From positions 6,665,833 to 6,729,832 of the forward strand of contig NC_085071.1 of assembly GCF_963662255.1 (NCBI RefSeq): a DNA stretch of 64,000 bases, given 5' to 3'. Within the stretch, counting starts at the first letter, position 1, and every line of letters begins with the position of its first letter. The notes beneath the pieces were generated by a model, which was not told the DNA's origin, did not search any database, and saw nothing but the letters and a program-made list of their open reading frames with translations. Position numbers and translations under genes: made by a program. Source of the DNA: Cinclus cinclus. Lineage: Eukaryota; Chordata; Aves; Passeriformes; Cinclidae. Below, one piece after another: positions 30,123 through 41,091 of the stretch.

Positions 30123-33100
30123 TTAGGCTGTTTTCTGGGAGGGGTCTCTCCTCCTCAGCAGCAGGGAAGCACTGGGAACCAGCCCACATTCCTGCAGGCT
30201 CCTGGAGTTGTCCGCGTACACCCTCTGGGGAAAGGTGCTGATGATCTCATATGAGTCCGAGTTTCCACCCCTAGGAAAGAACAGCACAGTCTTCTCCTAC
30301 TCATGGGATCCCCCAAGGTTTTGCTTTGACTGAACCAGCTGTGGTTTTGCAAGCCCAAATTGCAGCCAGTCAGGCACGGAGCAGCCTGTCCAGCTGCACA
30401 GCTGCAGTGGGGAGGAAGGAGGCTCGAGCATCCCACCAGCACTGAGCTCATCCTGGGCTCACACTGAGGCCAGGGCCATGGCCTGCAGCAGGAGTGGGAA
30501 GAGGGGGAGAGCAAAGGGGGCCCTCAGCCATCTGGAACTGTCCCCAACAGCCTGAGGGGGCCCTTGTACAGCATTTAATGTGTTGGGACACAGAGCTGGC
30601 TAAGCCAAGCAAAGGCTACAGCTCAGCTTCCAGCACCTTGGGAAGGGTGGCACAAGTTGGGTGAGTGCTGGAAGGAGGCAAAGGCAGTGATGGGTCTGGA
30701 TGTGATGGCAGTTTTAGGAAGACAGAAGTTGATTTCTGTGGCTGTATGGCAAAGGTGGGTATGAAATGCTCTGAGCTTCTCAGGATCCTGGCACTGCTTC
30801 CTGGAGCGTGTCAGGTGGGCACAGGGCTGGGGCTGTGACACAGCTCAGGCTGAGGTTTCAAGCTCCAAGACCTCAAGAACCCTTTTCTGGGGTTCTGCAG
30901 AATCAGGCAAGGAGGAGAGGGAGTCCTGGGCTACCTGATGTGGGCGAGGTGCTGGCGTAGGTCCCCGACGGTGTCTGAGAGCAGCATCCTCACCTCGAAC
31001 GTCTGCTCCCCGCTCTCGGATCTGATGCGCAGGGTGCAGAAATCAGGGCCAGGAGCTCCAGCCTCCTCAGCAGGCTTCACCCTGAGGATCAGAGAACCAA
31101 ACCAGGGGAGAGGAGTTCTGTGTTTGGGAATGTCCTTGGGGTGAGGCCCCAAACCAACCCACTGCCCAAACTGCTGCTGTGCTTTCCTAGCCTGAAGGTT
31201 CCTTCAAGAGGGTTATGGACCTTTTTTAGCTTTTTCATTTTAAACCAGGGCTGTCTGCTAAGTACTTCGCCCTACTTCTTTGATTAAAAATAATCTGCTT
31301 GGGTTTTTTTCATTAGCTATTTGGGTCTTGGCTTGCCAGAAGACTGAGTGGAAAAGTGCTGTTAGTGAGACCTGGGCATCAATTTCCTGCAGGGGTTCTC
31401 CCATCTAATATGACTGCAAAGAGCTCTTTCAGTGGTTTCAAACTCTTAGGCCTTGGTTTGCTGTCGGGAAAACTTTCACATAAAGAAGTGACATTTTGAA
31501 CAACAGAAGCTTTTTGTTAGGGATGTAAAATATGGCATATTTGTCATGAAAAATTCAGTGGTTTTCCCAAAGGACTGAACTTAGCATTTTGTCTGTGTCT
31601 AAGATCTAAAAGGGGAAAGTCCATTTACTTCCTCAGCTGAGCTCCCTGAACTAAACCTGCAGTGATGAAACAGGAGGAAGAGGAGATCCTGGCAGGGCAG
31701 GGGATGGGGGAGCTGTACCTGCACCTTTCCAGGGCAGCCAGCCCAGGTGTTTCCAGCAGGATTTCTTTGCCGTTCTGCTGCCCACCAGAGCCCTGCAACC
31801 AAAGCAGGTGAGTGTCAGGGAGAGCAGCCAGTGCTGGCACAGCCACAAGGCAAGTGCCACTGCTCTGGTGCAGCCTCTCTGGGAGGTTACACAGAGCTGA
31901 GAGAGGCCCAAGGAGGGGGTGCAGGGAGCTGAGTCCAGAGAATGGCCCCTGGTCTCTTCCTGGGGGTGTCTAGCAAGTCCCCTCATACCTGTGGTGCTGC
32001 TCCAGCCACACCTCGGGCACTGCCCACTCTCCCTCTGTGCTCTGGGGGCTTAGAGAGCTCATTGGGAACCTGCTCCGAGGAAGATCTGGGACCTACCAGA
32101 GCACAGGGGAGATACATCCACATGTGACCTTTGTGGCAAACATTTTGGCCCCAGAAGAAGCTGATTTGGTGAAAGGAGAGAGCAGCAGCCGACAGGGAGA
32201 GCTCTCGGCACCCCAGTGAGGCTGAGAGCAGCTCTCAGGTTCCTCCCTTGAAGTTGTCCCACTTCCTGCCCCACTAAATATTTGATTGTCAACATCCACA
32301 GTGAGAACAGTGCAGCCTGTTCAGTGCACAGCTGGGATGCACAGCAGGCAGGGAGCTCTGCTGGGATAAACGGGGACTATCACCATTTTTACAGACTTGG
32401 ACATTTTTCACCTTGTGAGGGTGTATTTGTAGGTGTCCATTCCTTTTTGCTTGACTTTTTTTTTTTTTAATTTCTCTTTTGCTGCTTAGATAAAGGGGAT
32501 ATTTAACTTTAACCTTGGAGTGACTGAGCACAGTTGTGTGTAACCAGAAAGCTTTTCTCATGAGTGATTCATGTGGTGATTTGTTTAGTGATGCACTCAC
32601 AGACCTAGTGATTTCTGTTTCTCTGACTGGCTTTGACTTCCCAACCCTGTCAGATATTGCTTACACAGACTGTGAGTGTCTAGAAACAAAATGAGGAATC
32701 TGTGGGCTTTGGTGTCCCATATTCTGTTGTAAAAGTCTGAAGAGAAACTGTCCCATATTTAGTACAGTTAAGGTTGATTTAGCTTAATGATATCTACATT
32801 TTTGGAATGAGCTTGTAGGAGAAAGGAGCATTGTTTGCAAGCAGCTGTCCCCCCAGGCCTGCAGGGTTACCTCAGCAACCTTTGATGTAGTGAAGGTGGA
32901 AGGATCTTGGCCTTTCAGAAAGGCACTGGGCAGATGTGATTTTGGAAACCTGCTGAATTTCTATTCCTTGATTACTTGTCATGTCTCATTCTTAAGCAGG
33001 ATGAATGCTGAGAGGATCCCGTGTGTGCTGCTGGCTCCCAGCTCCTGAGGCAGCACCAGGCCCTGACCCAGAAGTGTTCCTTCCCTTGCTGAGACCCTGA

Positions 33101-36100
33101 CATTCCCCTCCTACCACCTGTACTGCCCTGCTAAGATTTAAGAATCCTCCTCTTCAAGAATGAGCTGCATTTTTGAGGCAGGTTTAAGATTTTACCTGGG
33201 ATCTTGGAGGTTTCCTGCACTTGGTTGGATTCTGAAGTACCCACCACGTGGCCAAGGCCAGGAAAACTCCCTGGAGGGTCTGGCTTCTGAAACACCACAT
33301 CCCTCCTGTCAGTGACCTGTAAGCAAATCTGGCTGTTGCACAAGCTCCTCTTGCTGCACCAGAGCCCAACAAACCACATTAATGACAACCAGCAGTTGTA
33401 AACCCCAAATGAAACCAATGATGCACAGGTTATAGGGAACCAGAGCCTCCAGAGCTTTCACAATCCCCCTTCCATGTGACTTCTCTCTAACCTCCACACT
33501 CCCAGCTCTCCCCGCCTGAGCAGGTCCTGCTCATGCAGTTGTGCCCTGGTTTGTCCATGGCAGAGGGAAAGTCCAGCCTCTGGCTGTGCCTGCTGACATT
33601 TCAGGAACGCTCCAGGACCTAGATTTGAGTCCTCTGAGGCTCTCTGCCTGCAAAAGTGGTTTTGGCTCTTTGCCATTTCTGAGAAATCAAAAACTGGGCC
33701 CTAAGAGAACCTCAGGTGGCCAAATCCATTTAAACTGTGGCAAAATAAACTCTCACGACATCCTCTTTAAAAGGTACTTGTTCCATCTCACGTTAAAAGC
33801 TTTTCCAGGGGAGCTATTGGAGAACTTTCTTCCCTCCTTTTCGTGACACAGCTCTTAATTTCCTGCTTGTGCTGCTTCTCTTACAGAGCCTGCTGTGCTC
33901 ATAGAAGCCCTGTTCTAAGGCAGGTTCACTGAGGCACAGAAACCCTTAAACCTTGATGCTGAAACACTGCCTGTAACGGCTGCTGCAGGTGCCCTCCTTG
34001 TCCCCAGCCACACCTGCACAGCACCACAAACCTCAACCTCCCCTTGCTCTGGGGACCAGCCAGCAGATTGATGAAAGAAAACCTAAGCTGTCTTGGGAAG
34101 CAGGAAAGCGATTTCACAGCCAAAATCTGTGTGTGGCACTTGCCTGCAAGGGGACACCTTCGGGGTAGCGTTGCTGCAGCTCAGAGGGGAAATATCCATC
34201 CATGATGTCCTGCAGGCATTGCTGAAACAACAGGAGAGCTCCTGGTCACACCTCAGAATTTCTGTTGAGCTCAGCACTGATCTTTCCGCTGGGCTGCTTC
34301 TGTTTGTGGTGTTGTGGCCGTGCAGAAAGATCTGCATCAAAGACACAGAACCTCCACCCCTAAAAATTACTGTACAAGGCTTTAAAGGCACGCTGGGGAT
34401 GCAGGTGTGCAGCTGGGCTCCTTTGCAGGACTGAGATGAGCTCAGAAGCCCCATGCCCTTTCCCTGGCAGGGTGGCTCTGATTCCTCTCCAGCCCTGTCC
34501 ATACCTGTGTGGCTGGGTGCTGGTAGGGCTGGAAGGCTCCGTGTCCCACGATGATCCCATTTTGGTACAGGGTGAGAGGGAGGGGCTCTGGCCACCTCAG
34601 CCGAGCCCCCCGGGGCGTGTGCTCGATCTGAGAAATGCCCTCTCCGACCAGCGAGTTCAAATCCTTAATGTTCTCCAAGATTAAATCAAAATCGATCTGG
34701 GCTTTGCAAACAACAAAAGAGGGATCAGAGTTATGGGGGAAGGGGTGGTGGCTGCACAGGTTTCTCTGTATGAATTCGAGGTGTGTTTGAACCCTGACAT
34801 TTCTGTGCTTTGCCCTTCGGATGTTTGCAGAACCTTTTGCAGTGCCAGGTTCACATCCTTGCTAAACCACAAGGCAGAGGATGCAGGGCTGGGGCCGCAG
34901 GCTCAGAGCTCCAGAGCAGCTCCTGGAGCCCACACTGGGATCCTGGGCTTGCTGATCCTCTCAGGAGCCCTGTGCTGTCCCTGTGCAATGCAGGATGAGG
35001 AACTGCACGAGTTGGATTAACCAGATTGGATCAATGGATCATGGCACAGGTGCTGAGGAGGTGCCAGTGTAAACAGCAGGGCAGGGACTCTGCCAGGATG
35101 TTTGTCTGGGTGTTTGAGGGTAACAGGGTGAAGCAGTAAAAGGGTTGTGATGGGACAGAGGAATTACGTGAAAAGAGAAAATGAGAGAAAAGGTCTAAAT
35201 TAAGTTAAAGTTCTTAGTTGTTCTGCTTTTTTATGAGTTGCTGAAGGATGATGTGGAAATACCCTTGAAAAGAGACAGTGAGCTGAAACCAAAAACTGTT
35301 TCTGTTGATCTCACTCTGTCTCTCCCCTCCTGCATCTAAGGGAAGGCTTAGTCTAATATTTGCATGGTGGTTCGGAAGAAACATTGGCTCTACAATCCAA
35401 ATAATTTTCTTTTTTTTCCTCTGTTACCACTTCCTAAGGACACTGCCAAAGCTGCTTGGACCCCAGACAGCAGAGTTAGGTCTCAATTAAACCCTCACGT
35501 GGTGGCTGGGAGGAAAAGCAAACAATACTCCCTGATGGAGCCAGGATCTGTGGGTAAGTTACTACAGCTCCTGTGTACACAAAGCACCTGATTCTGTTTC
35601 CACCCACTTTATGTCAATGTCATTAGAGCAGTCAAGCCTCAAATGTGCAAGGCTTGTGAATTCTGCAGGAAACAGCTTTGTGAAATCTCCTCCTGAAGGG
35701 CTGAGCCACCAGGTTTTCTGTTCTTCCTCCAGAAGGGTGTACAAAATACAGGAACATAAAATTAAACCTTCTGCTGAGCTCCTGTTAGATTGTTCCATAT
35801 CTGTGTCCCCTAAGAGGGATTGATGTGAACATCTTGGCACAGGATCCCAAATTCTGAAGACCCAAATCTTGAGGTTTTGGTGTTTATCTACTCTCCCTTC
35901 TCTGAGCATGCAGTGGGAGCTGGGGTAGCAGCTTCAGCCACGAGTGCTGGTGCTTTACCTGGCCTGCAGAGGTTCCCTGCTGCCAGCTCCTCCTCATCCT
36001 GGAGTGATTCTGTATCTTCCAGCTGGTGCCTTGTCTCTCCGACCCAAATCAGACCATAGTCATTCAGGAACCGCTGGAGGAGAAAAGTCAGGTCAGCTTT

Positions 36101-38639
36101 GCTGACCAGAGCTGCAGAAAACTGGAAATGGGAGCCTGAAAGTGGTCAGCTGTGGCTGTGAGAGGCAGAGAGGTAGAAAAGGTTTGTCTGGGGCAGTGAT
36201 AACAGCTCTGTCAGCAGCAGGGAAAAAGGAGGAAAGATTTGTAGTGGCAGAGAACCTCCCAAGACTGCAGGAGCTGAGCTTTTCTACAGCTCTGGAGATC
36301 AGAATGAAGCTTGCAGGAGGCCCAGGAGTTGGTGTGTTTAAAACTTTCTCCTGCCTCGCTGCTTACATCTAACCTGCTCCTTCTTTTCAGAGGTGAAGGG
36401 TTGTGGTGGTCAAAGGGGCAGCTTGAAAAAGGCCCAAGTGGGGCTGCAAAGATCTCAAACCAGAGGAGCAGCTGGCTCAGGGCAAGCAGAGCAGCCTCAC
36501 CTCCATCTCCCCGACCTGGCTCTGCAGCTGAAGGCACCTCATTTCCAGTTCTTCTGTGGTGGATGAGTCAGAAGCATCTGTAAAAGAAAACCTGATGTTC
36601 TTATGTAGATCCTCAAAGAGCTGTGGATCATCTATGTCACACAGGGCAAAGTCCCAGCAGCACCTGTCTGTGCTCAGGGAACTCACACCCGTAGGACACA
36701 GGGGCTGAATGTCACAATTTACCCTGCAGTGGTTTGACAACAATGCTGACAGACTAAAAAATAGCTGTGAACAGCCCTGGGCAAGTTTTGTGCTCTGGGA
36801 GTTGATGTGAGTGGTGCTGTTGGCAACCATACAGTGGAAATTGCTTGGCTCCCTCAGCCTTAAGGAGCCCAAAATGAGCAGGTGTCCACTGAAGCTGGAT
36901 CCTGAAATCTTGGCTGGGTGGCAGCATGAAGAGGTACACACCACGTGTCTGTGGTTTGACAGACACATCTGTGTTTTGTGCTCAGGAAATGGAGAACTCA
37001 CCACAGCTCTGCACAATGTACAGTTCAGCATTGCAGGAAATGTGTGTGGGCTCCAGCTGGGGCTGGGAAGCTGCTGGATTTAGGGAGCTGAATAAGGGGG
37101 GGAAGGACCTCAGTGACTCACTGAAAGCTGGGTTCAATTTAGAGCTAGGCTGGACCTGGAATCCCGTGGGAGTCTCCAAGTGGGTTTTTGGTTTCTCTCA
37201 GCTTTCCTGCCTGTTTGAACTCTGCAGTATTTACTGCTCTTTGGTTTTCTGACCATCCTTGGATGTCTGTGATTGGCTTCACACTCAAGGAAACTTAAAA
37301 ACCCACAAAAAATGGGTCAGGAAATGATGCTTGCACCACACCAGAGTAACAGATACAACAGAGGCTCCTGTGTTTTGAAGCCAAGGACAGCTCAGAGAGG
37401 TCCCCAGGCCTGCTCTGTAGCTCTCCCACAGCTGCCAAAGAGAGAGCAATTTTTACCTTCTCCTTCTTCAAGAGTCTTTATCCTCTCCTCCAGTTCAGCA
37501 ATCCTCCTGTCCTTCAGGGGCAGAACAAACAATGACCTGGGTCAGGTCCTGGCCCTCAGCACCTCCAGGCACAGTTTGCACAATTAGTCAGGGCTGGTGC
37601 AGGTCCTCTCACCCCACCCAGGGACAGGCTAAAGGGTGAGAAGGGCTGAATCACCTCACAAACACCTTAATTAGACTCAAATGAGGGATGGGATAAGTAG
37701 AGAACTCCAGGAATAGGTGACCCATCTGCACGAGATGCTCCAGCTCAGATCTGCAGGGAGGGGCTGATCCAGAAAGAAAACCAGCATCTGTGCAGCCACT
37801 CCTTAAAAAAAAAAAAAAAAACAAACCCCAAACAAACAAAAAAGGTGTTTATTCTAAGCTTTTAAAGGGTATTTATTCTAAACATTTAAAGGGTATTTAT
37901 TCTGTTCAGTGAGGCAGAGGCTCTGCTGTGTGAACAGCTGCTGTTTCAGAAAACAAAAGGGGGAATGCACCACCACAGGGGGAAAAAACCAATAATTCTG
38001 AAGCCAGAGAGCTGCTGATCTTAGTGCCGAGGGTCACTGCTGCTAGAAGTCCCAGCAGGGACTGTCCCCTCTGCCACCCCAAGGCCTGATCCCACTGCTC
38101 TGTTGCTTTGTAATGGGCTCGTTTGGGTAATTAACAGCAGGCCACAGATGAATTTCTGAGCCCACAAAAAGAATGAGAGGTGGAACTCCTGTGGCAGGGG
38201 ACAGAGCAGGCTCAGCAAGAGGCTGACTTTTACCTTCAGCTGGATTTCTTGTGCTTGTTTCTCTATTTTTTGTTCCAACAGAGAGATTTTTTCTGCCAGA
38301 GAGGACACGAACTCCACGTCAGCATGAGCTGCACCTGGAAGCACAAATACATGTGAGCAGGGTTGGGGTGCACAGGGAACCCCACACCAGAAATCCTGGT
38401 CTGCCACAGCAGGGAGGACTTTTTGGGTAGGAATCCCTTGGTCCCTGGTGTCACCAACTCGTTGTGTGTGCAAAAAGAGGGCACAGATCTGGCCTGGGGT
38501 GTCACCAAAAAACTGATGGCCCAGAACCCCCAAATCACTAAGGGGCTTTACCCTCCATGTTCTTTTCCAGCGTTGTCCCCTGGAGCAGGAGTGGAGGCTG
38601 CCCTGCAGGTTTTCCTTGTCCTAGGAGACAGCTTGACAT
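30123..38639 (-). CDS. UBXN11: UBXN11 (socius), UBX- and SEP-domain protein (434 aa, 12 coding exons)
   Basis: UBXN11 is a p97/VCP-adaptor-family protein also described as a Rnd GTPase partner (socius). Minus-strand exons: 38639-38552, 38334-38234, 37511-37457, 36577-36501, 36073-35959, 34701-34505, 34221-34144, 33316-33196, 32092-31989, 31792-31719, 31081-30935, 30270-30123 (1305 nt, phases agree). The start MSSCLLGQ resembles the mammalian start. A coiled coil spans about 35-110 (SLAEKISLLEQKIEKQAQEI, IAELEERIKTLEEGE), followed by RFLNDYGLIWVGE. The SEP domain is at about 182-245 (PLTLYQNGIIVGHGAFQPYQ, DIMDGYFPSELQQRYPEGVP) and the UBX domain at about 349-428 (LRIRSESGEQTFEVRMLLSD, EIISTFPQRVY). 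It is shorter than mammals (about 520) and lacks their Pro/Gly repeat tail. The exon 31792-31719 may instead end at 31725. The intron after 34144 has a GC donor. Confidence 0.92.
34138..34143 (-). promoter_or_regulatory. Non-canonical GC 5' splice site in UBXN11
   Basis: After the codons for PEGVPLQ the minus strand reads CAG then GCAAGT, a classic GC-AG donor with otherwise perfect consensus. The next exon (33316) starts in phase behind a good TTACAG acceptor. Confidence 0.75.
37804..37821 (+). repeat. Poly(A) run in UBXN11 intron
   Basis: Uninterrupted A run of about 17 followed by A/C-rich sequence; a T run on the transcribed strand. It may be the tail of an old retroposon, but no element body is recognisable. 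Confidence 0.6.
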
Positions 38640-39670
38640 GTCCTGAAAAAGGAAGAGAACAGGTCAGTGTTTGAACACAGCTTCTCCAAAAGCATGTAAA
38701 GAAATATCGAGGTTGTACTGAGTGAAAGAGAGGGCAGGTGGTCCATCAGTGCCATCAGTATTCCCAAATATCTGGGCGTGTGTGGGCTCTCCTCGGGAGT
38801 CAAGGACCATGGGAAGGAGCAATGCCAGCAGCTGGAAGAGTGAGCACAAAGTGCAGCTTGCAGAAAGAGACCACAACACTTGCACAGAGAGGCAGAAACC
38901 AGTGAAATAGAGTTATTTTACTGAAAAAAGGCACAGTTCTCTGCTATTAACAGAAGCAGCAAACTGCACTGGGAGCAAAATGGGAGTTTTTGCTCTGAAA
39001 TTGAGTAGGGGGGATGTGATGTTAAATGGAACTGTAAAAATGTTGGTCTGATTGAGGATGTGGAAATGTCCTGTTACTTGTCTGCTTTTGGACACTTGTA
39101 GGGAAGAGAGACTACATTTATTGTGCAGAGGGTGAGAACAGCCTTACCTGTGAGCAAGAATAACAGGGGATAACATATGAAATAAATTACAGCTTCCTTA
39201 ACTTTGGGGGTGTTTGGTGGATTAATTTTCTAAATAGAATTGAAAAGCTGTAAAAAAAAAAATCCCAAACTGTACATTTTTGTGATCCTCTTGTCACCCC
39301 AGTCCATGTACCCTCGTTTTCTGTGAAAAATGGGCAGTTTGAGGGACTGGGGAGGGGGGCAAAAAGTGGATCCAAATAATGGGGATAACAAGGGGGTGAT
39401 GGGGGGGAAGGGCCTTGGAGGTCCTGACAGGGCTGGGCGTACCCGGGGTGTGGTGGGGAGACCCTCGTGGGGAGATACTGGAATTTGGGGGGAATACCCG
39501 AATTTGGGGGGGTCCCCGCCCTCCCCAGGCCCTCACTCACCCCCCCGCCGCCATCTTGTTTAGCGGCGGTTGCCACGGCGACGCGGGGACCGCTGCGATT
39601 GGTCGGAGGCTGATCACGTGTGGGAGACGGCAGCCTCTGGGAACTACGATTCCCAGAATGCACCGCGCGC
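38640..39670 (-). promoter_or_regulatory. UBXN11 first intron, untranslated first exon and promoter
   Basis: On the minus strand AACAAGATGGCGGCGG (39560-39545), a YY1-type motif, is followed by the donor GTGAGT (39540-39535). The untranslated first exon therefore probably ends at 39541 and splices to 38642. Upstream are an inverted CCAAT (ATTGG, about 39598), an E-box CACGTG (39615) and a ZNF143-type element TTCCCAGAATGCA (39650-39662) within a CpG-rich interval. The start site was not determined. Confidence 0.65.
39642..39667 (+). promoter_or_regulatory. ZNF143/SBS-type promoter element
   Basis: ACTACGATTCCCAGAATGCA followed by CCGCG. This matches the long SBS consensus bound by ZNF143 (shared with Ronin/THAP11) at many CpG promoters, and it sits upstream of the UBXN11 first exon. 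Confidence 0.65.
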
Positions 39671-41091
39671 GTTCTCCCGGGATACCGGGACCGGACCGAG
39701 AGTGGGTCCCGTTTCCCTCCTCAGCCCCCTCTCCGGGCACACACACACACCTGAGGCACCTCACGCCGTGCAGCTCCTCCCGATGCCTCACCTGCTTCTC
39801 ACCTGGGCACCGCCGATGCCCTGAACTCCATCCCAGGAGCCTTTCCTGGCTGTCCTCCACCCTACGTGCTGCCTCCGTGCTGCTCTCCAGTGAGCTCGGC
39901 CTCCCCAGCTGGAGGTGAACGGGACAGGTCAATTATACCTCCAATTTTACCTGCTTTGATGGAGGTTCACAGAACCACGGAATGGTTTGGGCTCGAGGAA
40001 CCTCAAAGCTCATCTCATTCCCACCCCCTGCCAGGGGCAGGGACACCTTCCACTATCCCAGGTTGATCCAAACCCTGGCCAACCTCGCCTTGGACACTTC
40101 TAGTGATGTTGGCGTTGCTCAAGGGACTTTTGTCTCAACGTGCCTAAAGAGCAAAAGTGAGCTAAATTTGGTGAAGCTTTTCTGCAGAAGCGCCCTCGGC
40201 TGTGAGCAGAAGCTGGCAGGGAACTCACCACAACGTGTACGGACCCAGACAGCAGGTGTGTGCTCTCAGCACGTTCCAGTGGCTTTATTCATTTCAAACC
40301 ATCTTAACATCACCAGATCCCTTTTGTTTCCTGCTGCTGCAGGGTGAGGGAGCTCAGAGATCTGTTGTGAGGAGACGGATTTGGGGGGAGTTAAAGGAAG
40401 CAGTTCCTTTATTTAGGATCTGTAACTGAAATCCCAAGGACACCCTGGCTCCAGCTCCACCTGGAGGGAAGGAGGTTTGTTCCTCCCAGCCTTGGCTTCA
40501 ATCTGCAAACCCTCAGTGATCCAGGGAGGGTTTCAGTCACTCTTTGTCCTCGGTGGGTGTGAGGACAGAGAGACCCCAGGGAAAAGCAGAACCTGAGGGG
40601 TTTCAGCCTTTCCTTTAACTTTTTCTTCGGGCATGCACAGTTGCTTCTTTTTACATACTTGCAAAAAAACCCCGCTGTAGTCCTTTTTATCTGTTTCTCC
40701 ACTGGTTGCAGCCATGTTCATCACCCCGTGTTCATCCCTTTACATCCTTTTATCTTATTTACCACTTAGTCTTCCAGCTCTGTTCAGCAGCCCCAGGGGA
40801 ACTGAACATTTCTGTATTCTGTTACTTATCCCTGTCAAGCCATGGAACAGGGAGCAGGAGCTGCTCTCATGCCAGGGGAAGTAAAGAAACAGCTCCAGGG
40901 TCTGGAGATCCCCATGCCACAACTGGCATCTTTTTTCTCACAGCACAGGCAGCAGATGTGACTTCCCCAAACCTCTCTGGGTGCCGGAGGCTTTTGGGGA
41001 AGGAAGGTGTGATTGGTGCAGCGGTGCCACCGCCGAGCTTAAAGGCTCAGAGCAGAGGGGGAAGTGTCACAGCCCCCGCAGAGCCCCGGCC
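39671..41091 (+). other. Intergenic DNA between UBXN11 and CD52-like gene
   Basis: No coding exon is supported. It contains a CR1 fragment (39968-40110) and unremarkable AT/GC-mixed DNA. About 40980-41091 should include the CD52-like promoter and leader; an AGCTTAAAGGC stretch at 41037 is a weak TATA-like candidate about 55 bp before the ATG. Confidence 0.45.
39968..40110 (-). mobile_element. CR1 LINE 3' fragment
   Basis: Minus-orientation CR1 end. The plus strand reads CACGGAATGGTTTGGGCTCG, then CAAAGCTCATCTCATTCCCA, GGGGCAGGGACACCTTCCAC and CTTGGACACTTCTAGTGATG, all typical of the avian CR1 3' region. Only about 140 bp are kept. Confidence 0.85.

Noticed and set aside
32092..32180. Possible UBXN11 exon resembling PKFVIRxGxVIDI on the minus strand (KCLPQRSHVDV)
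   Set aside because: The resemblance needs a gap, lacks splice sites in phase, and runs into a stop; treated as chance.
37800..37900. Poly(A) with short repeated TTTAAAGGGTATTTATTCT units as a retrogene or SINE tail
   Set aside because: Only two or three short repeats of the unit and no recognisable element body or target-site duplication.
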